Below are positions 45,466-53,225 of a DNA stretch of 64,000 nt, one piece after another. The stretch is from positions 69,796,186 to 69,860,185 of the forward strand of contig OZ038380.1 of assembly GCA_964036045.1 (NCBI GenBank), read 5' to 3'. Each line of letters starts with the position of its first letter. The stretch's first letter is position 1. Under the pieces are notes generated by a model. That model searched no databases. It was not told the DNA's origin and worked only from the letters and a program-made list of their open reading frames with translations. The stretch comes from Eutreptiella sp. 'Long Island Sound 2002' (Eukaryota; Euglenozoa; Euglenophyceae; Eutreptiales; Eutreptiaceae). The position numbers and the translations under genes were made by a program.

Positions 45466-45693
45466 CGATGTGGTGGTTCAGATTCTGCCAAAATTTTGCT
45501 GGCTCGTGTGAAGTTGAACCACGTTTCGCTGGAAAACATCACGGGGCTGGTTGCTTACAGACAGACCTTGCAAGGGGAAGTTGGGGTTTCGCTTGCGCTG
45601 GGGGCCGAGGGGATGGGAATCGAAAGTGGGGTGTTTGGGAAAACGGCTCAGTTGACAGGACCATTAATCAGTCATTATGAACTTTGGTGCTGA
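45466..45693 (+). CDS. possible terminal exon, about 75 codons
   Basis: A frame from about 45,466 reads SDSAKILLARVKLNHVSLEN, then AYRQTLQGEVGVSLALGAEG and TAQLTGPLISHYELWC before TGA at 45,691-45,693. Alternating polar and hydrophobic residues suggest beta strands. The upstream boundary is unclear. No family is recognised. Confidence 0.25.
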   Translation, partial: RCGGSDSAKILLARVKLNHVSLENITGLVAYRQTLQGEVGVSLALGAEGMGIESGVFGKTAQLTGPLISHYELWC

Positions 45694-46735
45694 AGGCACC
45701 GAAAATTTTTTTGTGCATTGAAAATGGTCAATTTTTTGTTCACCAAATACATGGCAAATGATATTTTCTCTGAACCCCCTCAATGCGCTGATTGCAAAAT
45801 CCCATTTTCATTTTCGCCAAATTTTGGGTCTGGGTCACCCCCGGGTCCAGGGGTCAGTCTCCGTAGGACTGCGGGGGCCGTCAATTGAGGAATTTTTTTG
45901 GGGGGGGGTCTAGCCAGAGGGCTGTGTTGATCCCCCCCCTCCCCCGCAAATGAAAGCACGCCCACCCGAGTGTAAGTGGTAGGTTCCTGAACAAGCCTTT
46001 CGTTAGTGGAGCATACACCCTAACCGGACTGGGGGCATTACTGCTGCACCGTGGGCAGGGTTGAGGGTGCAGGTCTGAGTATATGTACTTGCTCGTGCAG
46101 CGAATGAGAGAACTGTGTCCATGTCAGACATGTGTCCATGTCAGACATGTGTCCATGTCAGAACTGTTTCCTCTGTCAGGTGCTGAAGGACATTGTGACC
46201 GCACTGCCACCGCTCCTACAGGCACCTATGGTACCACTGATGAGGCTTTTCTTGTGTTGCTGATTTGCGTGTCCTCTCTCAAGGCCTGTTTCCCAACATG
46301 TTTCCATAGGGGGGGGGGGGGGTTGCCTGCCTTCTTCAGAATGGTGTGTGCCCCCTTCTGCAGCCCCCCAGCCCCCCCTGAGTTTGTAAGTTGGGCCAAC
46401 AGTGGGTTGGTTGGCTGGAGATTGTGGGGCAAAAACGGAAACGGGGCGACAACAATGTAATCCATCCCTTTCGGCAGATCCTGATCCATCCTGCTCTTCA
46501 TAAGGTGATGATATTGCAGACCATGTTCTGGTGTCTTCAAGTGATGAGGAGGTCATTGAGTAAACGACCCTTGAGGACATCTCGAGGATGCTTTCACACA
46601 ACCCTTGGGGGTGCACAAAGGCTGTCCCAATTTGCCTCCATTTTGGCATCCATGCTTCTGCAAGGTGGTGCATGGGCTGGTGTTTGATTGCCTCTTGCTG
46701 ACCCCTCCAGCCCAAGGTCAGGGTAGGTCAAGTGC
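45694..46735. other. mostly unassigned; small exon candidates
   Basis: A 51-nt in-phase segment at 46,180-46,230 (VLKDIVTALPPLLQAPM) lies between CTGTCAG and GTACCA. An acidic end (HVLVSSSDEEVIE) precedes a TAA near 46,559-46,561. Three tandem 17-bp units of GTGTCCATGTCAGACAT lie at 46,115-46,163. G15- and T-type runs lie at 45,900 and 46,309. These are too short to be called genes. Confidence 0.25.
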
Positions 46736-46739
46736 TGTG

Positions 46740-47260
46740 CCTGGGGCAAACAAGGGGGTACCTGCCAATTTCATTCTGGCCCCCATATCCTGTCGCTTAG
46801 CAATGCCTTGTTCCCGGAGTTTTCAAAATGGCAAAAAACGAGCTCGTTTTTGTCAGTCTGTGGTATGTAGGATGTGTGTGGTGTTGCCATTCGCATTGAA
46901 ACCAAGCTAGATGATGCTTGGCCCCCTTTGGTGGTTTGTGGATCCAACTAGCGGCCTTGCTGAAACCTTTTTCGGGGTCAAGAATGGCCAAAAACAGCCC
47001 TGCAAATGCCTAGGTTTGCAATATTTGTGTATCTTTGCGGAATTTTTACGCCATGTCTTGCCTGGGGACCCTTGTTGTGATGAATGATGACGAATGGGAA
47101 CGTTTGGAAGCCATTTGCACGCAACTGACACCCCATTGGCACCATGGGTGATACGCTTTGCACATGCTAGGGCTGGGTTACCAGGGGTCACCCGTGGGTC
47201 GAAATTTGATCACAAATGATTGTTTCCAAAGTTGTTCCGAGACCACTTGGGCTGCCCACA
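46740..47260. repeat. dispersed non-coding repeat, copy 1
   Basis: Segments such as AAAATGGC..AAAA, TAGGATGTGT..ATTCGCATTG.AACCAA and GGGTTACCAGGGGTCACC..GTTGTTCCGAGACCAC resemble 54,690-55,090 and more weakly 55,860-56,060. The order is conserved, so this is a shared repeat family of about 0.5 kb or more. Confidence 0.35.
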
Positions 47261-47339
47261 CCTCTAGTCGGCACGAATGCCCCAATTCCCGCCCCCCATG
47301 CCCCCGGCCCCGAGAAAGGCATGCTGTGCAGCGTTGGTA

Positions 47340-47725
47340 TTTTACCCCCGGGGGGGGGGGGGGGGGGGGCAACTCCGCGGGTCCTAGGACGCCAACTAGC
47401 CCCCCCCCCCCAAGGGGCCTCCGGCCGACAGTTAGTTGTCAAAGGTATGAGCCCAGGGAGCCAACGGGCGCCAAAGGCGCCGAATGGGGTTATGTAGCCA
47501 CCTTACCCACTTGTGGGCCACTTCTGATTTTGCTCCCCGCTCTGAAGCGGTGGAGACCCCCCAGGTGGCAGGGGTTATGTAGCCACCTTGCCCATAGCCC
47601 TCCCAGCCCCCCCCCCCCCCCCAAGGGGTCACACCCCCCCCCCAAGGGGCCCAAGGGGACAGTTAGTTGGGGGGGTAGTTGGCGTCCAAAACCGAGGGGT
47701 CGCCCCCCCCCCCCCCCGGGTATTT
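47340..47725. repeat. G/C homopolymer repeats with GGGTTATGTAGCCACC units
   Basis: Two GGGGTTATGTAGCCACCTT units (about 47,488 and 47,569) lie between long G and C runs. GACGCCAACTAGCCCC at 47,389 and GGGGTAGTTGGCGTCC at about 47,673 are inverted copies. They are related to 9.5 kb, 43.9 kb, 51.7 kb and 62.6 kb. Confidence 0.5.
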
Positions 47726-47811
47726 TACGTTATCTGCATATCACGGGTGACACCTGGACGTTGGATGTTTGATGACTTAGTTCCACTGACATTTCCGCAT
47801 GTCGCATGCAG

Positions 47812-47985
47812 CCTGCTGCCATCAAGATTCAGTGTTGCTGGAAGGCCGCCATGGCACGTGCAAAGTGCAGACCATTCAAGGCACAGCAGCAGCGAGAGGA
47901 GGCAGCCACGGTCGTCCAAAAGGCGGTACGGTGGATGCAAGCGCGAAGGATGCAAGCACTGGGCGAGGCTGTCACGCCACGTCAG
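47812..47985 (+). CDS. IQ-motif (calmodulin-binding) exon, 58 codons, phase 0-0
   Basis: The acceptor GTCGCATGCAG and donor GTCAG|GTTTCA frame exactly 174 nt. The peptide contains two IQ-like helices: AAIKIQCCWKAAMARAK and AATVVQKAVRWMQARRM, each with the Ile/Val-Gln-x-x-x-Arg/Lys-type core followed by basic residues. IQ motifs bind calmodulin or myosin light chains; the Gly position is replaced in both. Such exons occur in myosins, IQ-domain scaffolds and centrosomal proteins. The full gene cannot be rebuilt, but coiled-coil exons lie on the same strand at 44.0 and 48.9 kb. Confidence 0.55.
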
Positions 47986-48051
47986 GTTTCACTGCCTCCA
48001 ACCTTGTTTCACACCATCCCTATGCACCCGGCACCCTGACAAACGACACCA

Positions 48052-48309
48052 ATGACGGACACGCGGCTGCAATGGAAGATGAGGAATCAAAAGATTCATC
48101 CCGTGATGGTGTTATTGAGGAGAATGCGTTCTGAAGAATGGCATTTCGCCCAAGATTTTTGGGGCATTGCTGACACTGTCTTGTTCAGTGCGGATGCCAC
48201 ATCTCCCTCTTGCCCTTTTCAACAGTTGCTGTTGCAACAGCAGGGGCAAGTCTTGGTGAGGCCTGACCCTTCGATTCACAGCACGACAGAAGGGAGCAAG
48301 GCACACTGA
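48052..48309 (+). CDS. possible last exon after the IQ exon
   Basis: A frame of 85 codons (LLRRMRSEEWHFAQDFWGIA, then TVLFSADATSPSCPFQQLLL) ends with TGA at 48,307-48,309. In another frame an acidic peptide (MEDEESKDSSRDGVIEENAF) ends at 48,134. Only one can be the true continuation of the IQ exon; the longer frame is favoured by length, the acidic one by typical C-terminal composition. An AG at about 48,078 could be the acceptor. Confidence 0.3.
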   Translation: MTDTRLQWKMRNQKIHPVMVLLRRMRSEEWHFAQDFWGIADTVLFSADATSPSCPFQQLLLQQQGQVLVRPDPSIHSTTEGSKAH

Positions 48310-48319
48310 CGGCACGATT

Positions 48320-48930
48320 TACAGAAACTCCAAAACAAGAAAAAGGTTTGACACCCCATATGTAAGTTCAAAATGATCGGCGCGACGGGATGATGTTGAG
48401 GTAAGTATGCTGGGGTCCCTGGGGGCGGCTAAAAGGTGTTGCTGCAAGTGCAGCCAGTGCACAGTCATCCTCGCCCCCGTTGTGCATCCCCAGGCAAAGT
48501 GCCCCCGTTGTGTTCCCCTGGGCTTCCCCAATGAGCCCCGGTGACACCAGAGGCTCTTGCTGGACGGTTTGATTGAGCAAGGTAGTCCACTTGTGCAAAG
48601 ACATGCTGTGGCTAGAAACACATGGGGAACAGCGTGCTTGCGAGCATGGCAGACATACCAGGCACCATCTCCCCAGACAAGCCCTAGCCACAGCCGGTGC
48701 AGGGCTTGATGGTCGGCAGGGGCGCAGGGGGTTTGGGGAGGACAGGTGGCTGTGGTTGGGGACCACGGCGGCCCAACAGCAGCTGGGGGCTTTGCCAGCA
48801 CCCCCGGGGCCACGGCAACCTATGGCGGCTTCCCAGTGACCAGTCCACACCAGCCGTAGTGATGATTGTCGCCTGTGTTTCATGGTGCGATTCGGTGTTG
48901 TTGTCAATGCCCCTCCCGCCGTAATCACAG
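48320..48930. other. no supported gene
   Basis: Overlapping frames on both strands without recognisable domains. Minus-strand frames of 164 and 260 codons are Pro/Ser/Thr-rich and lack support. Confidence 0.3.
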
Positions 48931-49011
48931 GCGGATATCTGCAGTTTCTTGAAGCAGCTGGAGGAGCAGAGTTCAGAAAATCAGCGCTTGAAAGCTGCGT
49001 TGCAAGCAAAG
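48931..49011 (+). CDS. coiled-coil exon (27 codons, phase 0-0)
   Basis: The acceptor GTAATCACAG and donor AAG|GTGTGT frame 81 nt that encode ADICSFLKQLEEQSSENQ and RLKAALQAK, a heptad-type helix. It follows the IQ exon by 0.95 kb and precedes the RT-like element, just as the coiled-coil exons at 19-20.75 kb precede the other RT fragment. Confidence 0.45.
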
Positions 49012-49243
49012 GTGTGTCAATCTGAAGTATGCACTGCATTTTCTGTAACGCGCTGTTGGGTGCGAGCCTATTCCCTAAGACTGGCCGCCGCTTCACCACC
49101 CTCCCTACCCTCACCGGCCTGGAACATGGTATCCCCACGCCCCTCTGCACTCAGGCACCGGATTCCACCCAAGCAAAGACGCGTTAGGAACATCTGACCT
49201 ACGCACAACTGGGTATATTTCCACAAGCAACACCACGGGCAAA

Positions 49244-49435
49244 ATGCCTGGAAGTGTTGCGCACCACGGATATGTCACACTTGGTGATCCGGAATTTCCA
49301 AGTCCTGTGTTACCATGTCCCACATCAGATGGGGTGGAGAGCACCCTCCAAACTTCACAGTCTGGGCAATGGCTGAATATGAAGCCTGTTAGTGCAGGCA
49401 GGAGGCTGTGCGCCATGGTCGCAGCATGCCACGGC

Positions 49436-49436
<1 letters not shown>
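49244..49436 (+). CDS. open frame upstream of the TG tract, possible 5' part of the RT element
   Basis: The frame is the same as that of the RT-like region after the TG tract. The peptide (VAHHGYVTLGDPEFPSPVLP, then DGVESTLQTSQSGQWLNMKP) is plausible but not diagnostic. Relation to the RT element is inferred only from the common frame. Confidence 0.25.

Positions 49437-49530
<94 letters not shown>
49437..49530. repeat. (TG)47 microsatellite
   Basis: About 94 bp of uninterrupted TG between two coding-like segments in the same frame. The tract begins with GT and is followed by GCAAG, so it could lie in, or largely make up, an intron. Confidence 0.95.
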
Positions 49531-49531
<1 letters not shown>

Positions 49532-50728
49532 AAGATTGGCTGCAACGACCAATTTAACAACATAAAGCCATCAGACATCAAAAGCCATTTTTCTCAGGCC
49601 AGCCAGTGGCTCACAAAGCGCAAAAGATGGAGGATGGAAGAAACAACATGGTCTGTCCATAAAGAATGCAAGCAACTGGACAGAGCGGGCCGGGGGAATT
49701 CTACAAAATTTTGGTACATCACCCACGAGGGTCTCGTCGAAACAGTGGAATGGGAAATTTCCAACAACACATACATCATTAGCGCAGGACAACTGTGGAC
49801 CAGACAAGACTGCATTCCAATGGGGGGATCATTCTCCGCCCAGTCCGCAGACCTACACAGTTAGTGGTCAGTGCCTACACATAGATACCTATTCCGCCAG
49901 CTGGGGACTCTGAAAATTGCAGAACAGGGTTTCATCTATTGGGAAAATGCACATGGCAAAGCGTCGCTCCAACAATTTCGAGACAACGTCCTCATTACCT
50001 CCACATACCCCGACTCCCCAGAAACAGCCCTCGTACACACAGTGAGAGGCATCCTACAGCAAGCTTGGGGTGTGAGAGTCCTATGCGACTGCTGTACGTC
50101 TGATTCCGACGACTGTAGGTTCAAGTGCCACAACACGTACACGTAGGTAGTGGGCTTCTGCCTGGTGCGAAGTCGCAATGGAAGAGGGTCCGCCTACACC
50201 CACCCAATCGCCCTAGACTCTGCATGGGGGCTAAAACTGGGGCCTCCCTTGTTGTCCTGCAGCCTCTCTTACCCCTCCTACTTCCCCTGCTTATTGATAG
50301 GCGTGCTTAGTAACAGCCGATGCTGGTGCCAGACATGGGCGGGAGAACTCCTCACAGTCGCGGCGTGGATGCAAGTGGCCGTGTTGTTCGGATCCCCCCT
50401 GCGCGCGGTTCTCCGCGCCACACATTCAGCCGTGGTCAGGAGTCTAACAACTGGACCCCAAGACTTCAACAGCACAATGCGATTCGTGTATTACATTTCG
50501 CCCCGCCTCCCCCTTCCGCGCTGCTGCGCGGTATCCCAGTGCCTGCTGTGGCTCAAAAAACATGCGATATGGCGGGGCAACGACTACAGTAATTGCTCCC
50601 TCCCTAGAGGCCTTCGGCCCGGTGCCGTATCGGGGGCTTGGTGCTCAGATCTCCCAGCACCTCACGAGCACGTCCGACTCCCGGTGTGCCCCTCAGCACT
50701 GTCACCATGCAATGTTGCCACAGAGTGA
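49531..50728 (+). pseudogene. retroelement RT-type polyprotein fragment, copy 1
   Basis: One frame stays open for 1.2 kb apart from TAG at 49,862-49,864 and 50,144-50,146. It contains IPMGGSFSAQSADLHS, which resembles the Pro-x-Gly-x2-x-Ser-x2 motif before the catalytic motif of reverse transcriptases. About 35 residues later comes LQQFRDNVLITSTYPDS, in the position of the Tyr-x-Asp-Asp box, here Phe-Arg-Asp-Asn. Then follow LRVLCDC-type Cys-rich (GVRVLCDCCTSDSDDCRFKC) and the C-terminal block RCCAVSQCLLWLKKHAIWRG found also in copy 2. A functional RT normally has two Asp in that box, so this family may be diverged or not an active polymerase. Retroelement origin is inferred from motifs and multiple copies. 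Confidence 0.5.
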
Positions 50729-51206
50729 TGCCTACCGACAGGGTTGCCTAGCCACGGCGACCCTGTGTGTGTGTGTGTGTGTGAGCCAGTGGTTACGCTG
50801 GTCTCCTGACCTGTTCCTCCGTCGCCATCCCTCTTGTACCTGTGTGAATGAATTCCAACCCCCCCCCACGCAGGAGTTGCGCGCAAAGCATCAACAGGGT
50901 TCCCTGGGCATGAAAGGACTGCTGCGATGTCCAGTGTCATTCTCCTCCCCTCCTAAGTCAGTGATACACGAATAGGGTGCTGGATACTTTGCTTGTGACT
51001 CCTCATGGATGATTCCAAACATTCCCGTGTCCTGCTTCCCGTATCACTGTAGAAGGGCGCCTGGCCTTATGACTTCATGACAGCTTCAATGCTTTGCCCT
51101 GCTTTGTGCTGTTTTGATTGCTCACTGTCCTGACGAGGTGTTCTAGGTGCCATCCGATCCGCAGTGCTCGTGCTAAGCAACAGTGGTCTTATCGTTTGGT
51201 TCCTAC

Positions 51207-51241
<35 letters not shown>

Positions 51242-51690
51242 TGTGTGTGAGCATGCTTCAATCCGCAGAAGTCCCTGGGCCGTCCTTGTGCCCGGTGGGA
51301 TTTCCTTTGCCAAACAAAAATGATTTCATTTGGCTGCCATTTCTCTATCGGTCGGGCACTGCACAAGATTTGACGATGTTTGATAAAGTGTGCTGCCGAT
51401 GTCAGCATCATGCCCCAGGTTTTTTGGCTGGACGCCCACAAATGCTGCAATGTAGTTAGCATTGACTGCCAGCATGCGGGCACTGTGAAACTGCGTCGTG
51501 TAAGGCACTGTCACCTGCAAGGACGCCAGAGGGTGTGCACCCCGAGAGTCAAGCGCCGCCACCTGTTGCCAAAGGGCAAGTGGCCAAAGGGGTGGCGGAT
51601 TTTTCCCACCCCTTATTGGGGGAGGGGGTCACGGGACCCTCCGAAACCTGGGCAAGCGTCTTAGAAAAGGGCTCCCGTGACAGTGACCAT
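50729..51690. other. no supported gene; TG microsatellites
   Basis: (TG)n tracts lie at 50,764-50,783 and 51,211-51,249. Open frames here are short and overlapping. Confidence 0.4.
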
Positions 51691-51699
51691 TGTTGCCTT

Positions 51700-52090
51700 T
51701 TAATGAGGCGGCACTCTGTTCATTTTTGTCCCCGCTTTGGGGTTTCCCGAGAAGACAAGGGTGATGTAGCCACTTTACCCACTGTGGGCTCCCGAGAAGG
51801 CATGGGTGAGGTCGCCCATTCTGGTTATGTCCCCGTGCTGAGCACTAGGGAGCCCCAAAAAGGCAAGGGCTATGTAGCCATCCGCCCGCCCACATGTGGC
51901 TCCCCGAGACCGCAGGGCTGAGGAAGCTACCTCTGACTTTCTCCTAGTGCTCAACACTACATGAGAAGGCTTGGGTTATGTAGCCATTCGCCTAGACTGA
52001 GGCTCCGGAGATGGCAAGGTGGGGGGAGCCGCTCTTGATTCTGCCTTATTGTTGAGCACTGGGGAGACAAAGAAGGCAAGGGAGGTTCAA
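51700..52090. repeat. TATGTAGCCA repeat family, third locus
   Basis: Units of the type CCCGAGAAGGCAAGGGTTAT, GTAGCCA and a following CCCGC..GGGGA block repeat about five times with strong divergence. Same family as 9,545-9,985, 47,488-47,590 and 62,560-62,670. Confidence 0.55.
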
Positions 52091-52194
52091 TTGGCTCACA
52101 CTCTAGACCATCTAGATTGCAACTACAGTTTTAAGCCTCTGCCTTGTGTGCTGTGTGAATGTCTTCTTAATACGGCAGAGTGGTTGAATGCCGT

Positions 52195-52535
52195 TGAGAC
52201 GTGAGCCACCTAGAAGGCAACATTGCGTGAGGCGGTGTTGTTGCCCAAAGATCACGCATTGCCCCCAAAAGAGGCCCCGGAGGTCCAGCGGCGGCGCTTG
52301 CAAACGGTTCTTAGTACATCAATGGGAGGGGCTCAATATATCAAGCAACACATCCGGAGCCTTGTCTGCAGCCCTAGTGTGGACGGTTGCAGAACATATG
52401 ATCATGAAGGAAGATGACATTCGGCTTGCAATGCGGGCACACTTTACATGTGCACTCCACTACAAGCCGTACCACGGTTTCTTGACCATGAAGAAGGTTA
52501 GGTTGTGTGCTGGGAGTGACTACAATCCACCGTGA
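52195..52535 (+). pseudogene. decayed coding fragment A
   Basis: One frame (LREAVLLPKDHALPPKEAPE, then SMGGAQYIKQHIRSLVC) gives way near 52,375 to a second (VWTVAEHMIMKEDDIRLAMR, then ALHYKPYHGFLTMKK). The join is natural in style, so a single indel probably split one coding sequence. It is followed on the same strand by fragments B and C. Family unknown; possibly one transposon-type protein. Confidence 0.3.
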
Positions 52536-52593
52536 TGATGAATTTTAATCGCAGATTGTTCTTGTATTTTTGGGATGATCCAGTTGTCTAACT

Positions 52594-52902
52594 AGGAGGA
52601 CAATTTATAACGAACTGGCAATTGCTGCGAAAAAATCGAGTGAGGATTTGCAAGTTGAGATATTTTGTCTCCGAGATGTTTTTTGCAAAGAGGTGTGGCA
52701 AAAGAGCCAATAACCTCAGGCGGACAACGCCCAACAGGTTGCCATGAAAGCTTTTGGCGCCATAGATGTGGCAAAAATCCGTTTCGTGTAGTTTTCGCAT
52801 CCCCGCTTGCAACAATTTGCCAAGGCAGAGAAGCATGTGAAAAGGCGGTGTGGCATGGTTGACTTTGGGATGAAGGGTGACATGGAGCGTTTGCTCCAAT
52901 AA
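52594..52902 (+). pseudogene. decayed coding fragment B, nonsense codons only
   Basis: One frame reads RRTIYNELAIAAKKSSEDLQ, TAA at 52,711-52,713, ADNAQQVAMKAFGAIDVAK, TAG at 52,789-52,791, then LQQFAKAEKHVKRRCGMVDF and TAA at 52,900-52,902. The frame is kept across two stops, which suggests point-mutation decay of a helical protein. No family recognised. Confidence 0.3.
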
Positions 52903-52955
52903 CCCTTGGTTCCTTCGGTCCGAATAGACTATGCACCGTTGGAAATGCGAAGTGG

Positions 52956-53225
52956 TTGCTAACCTATTTGAACCTTAGTACTCATGGGCCAAAGGTAGAG
53001 TTCATCCACCATGTTTTCAAGCACACTGAAGCCGTTTGTTCATACATGGGTTTGTCTGTAGATGCGGCACGTGTTGCAAAGGAATGCATGGTAAATAGCG
53101 AAGATGGCGAAGACAAGGAAATTGTTTATGTCCATGGCTTGAGTGGCGATACAACGGAGGATAAGGATATTCTCATTTGTGAGGGTGCTGATTCCACCAT
53201 AGTTAGTTGCACCAGCTATGCTTGA
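52956..53225 (+). CDS. uncharacterised ORF, about 89 codons (fragment C)
   Basis: Protein-like frame: FIHHVFKHTEAVCSYMGLSV, then AARVAKECMVNSEDGEDKEI and VHGLSGDTTEDKDILICEGA, ending with TGA. The first codon is TTG/ATG-type and not a clear start, so it is probably the continuation of fragments A and B in another frame. Function unknown. Confidence 0.3.
   Translation: MLTYLNLSTHGPKVEFIHHVFKHTEAVCSYMGLSVDAARVAKECMVNSEDGEDKEIVYVHGLSGDTTEDKDILICEGADSTIVSCTSYA

Noticed and set aside
49355-49552. Cys-Val or His-Thr repeat proteins
   Set aside because: Direct translation of the (TG)n microsatellite on the two strands.
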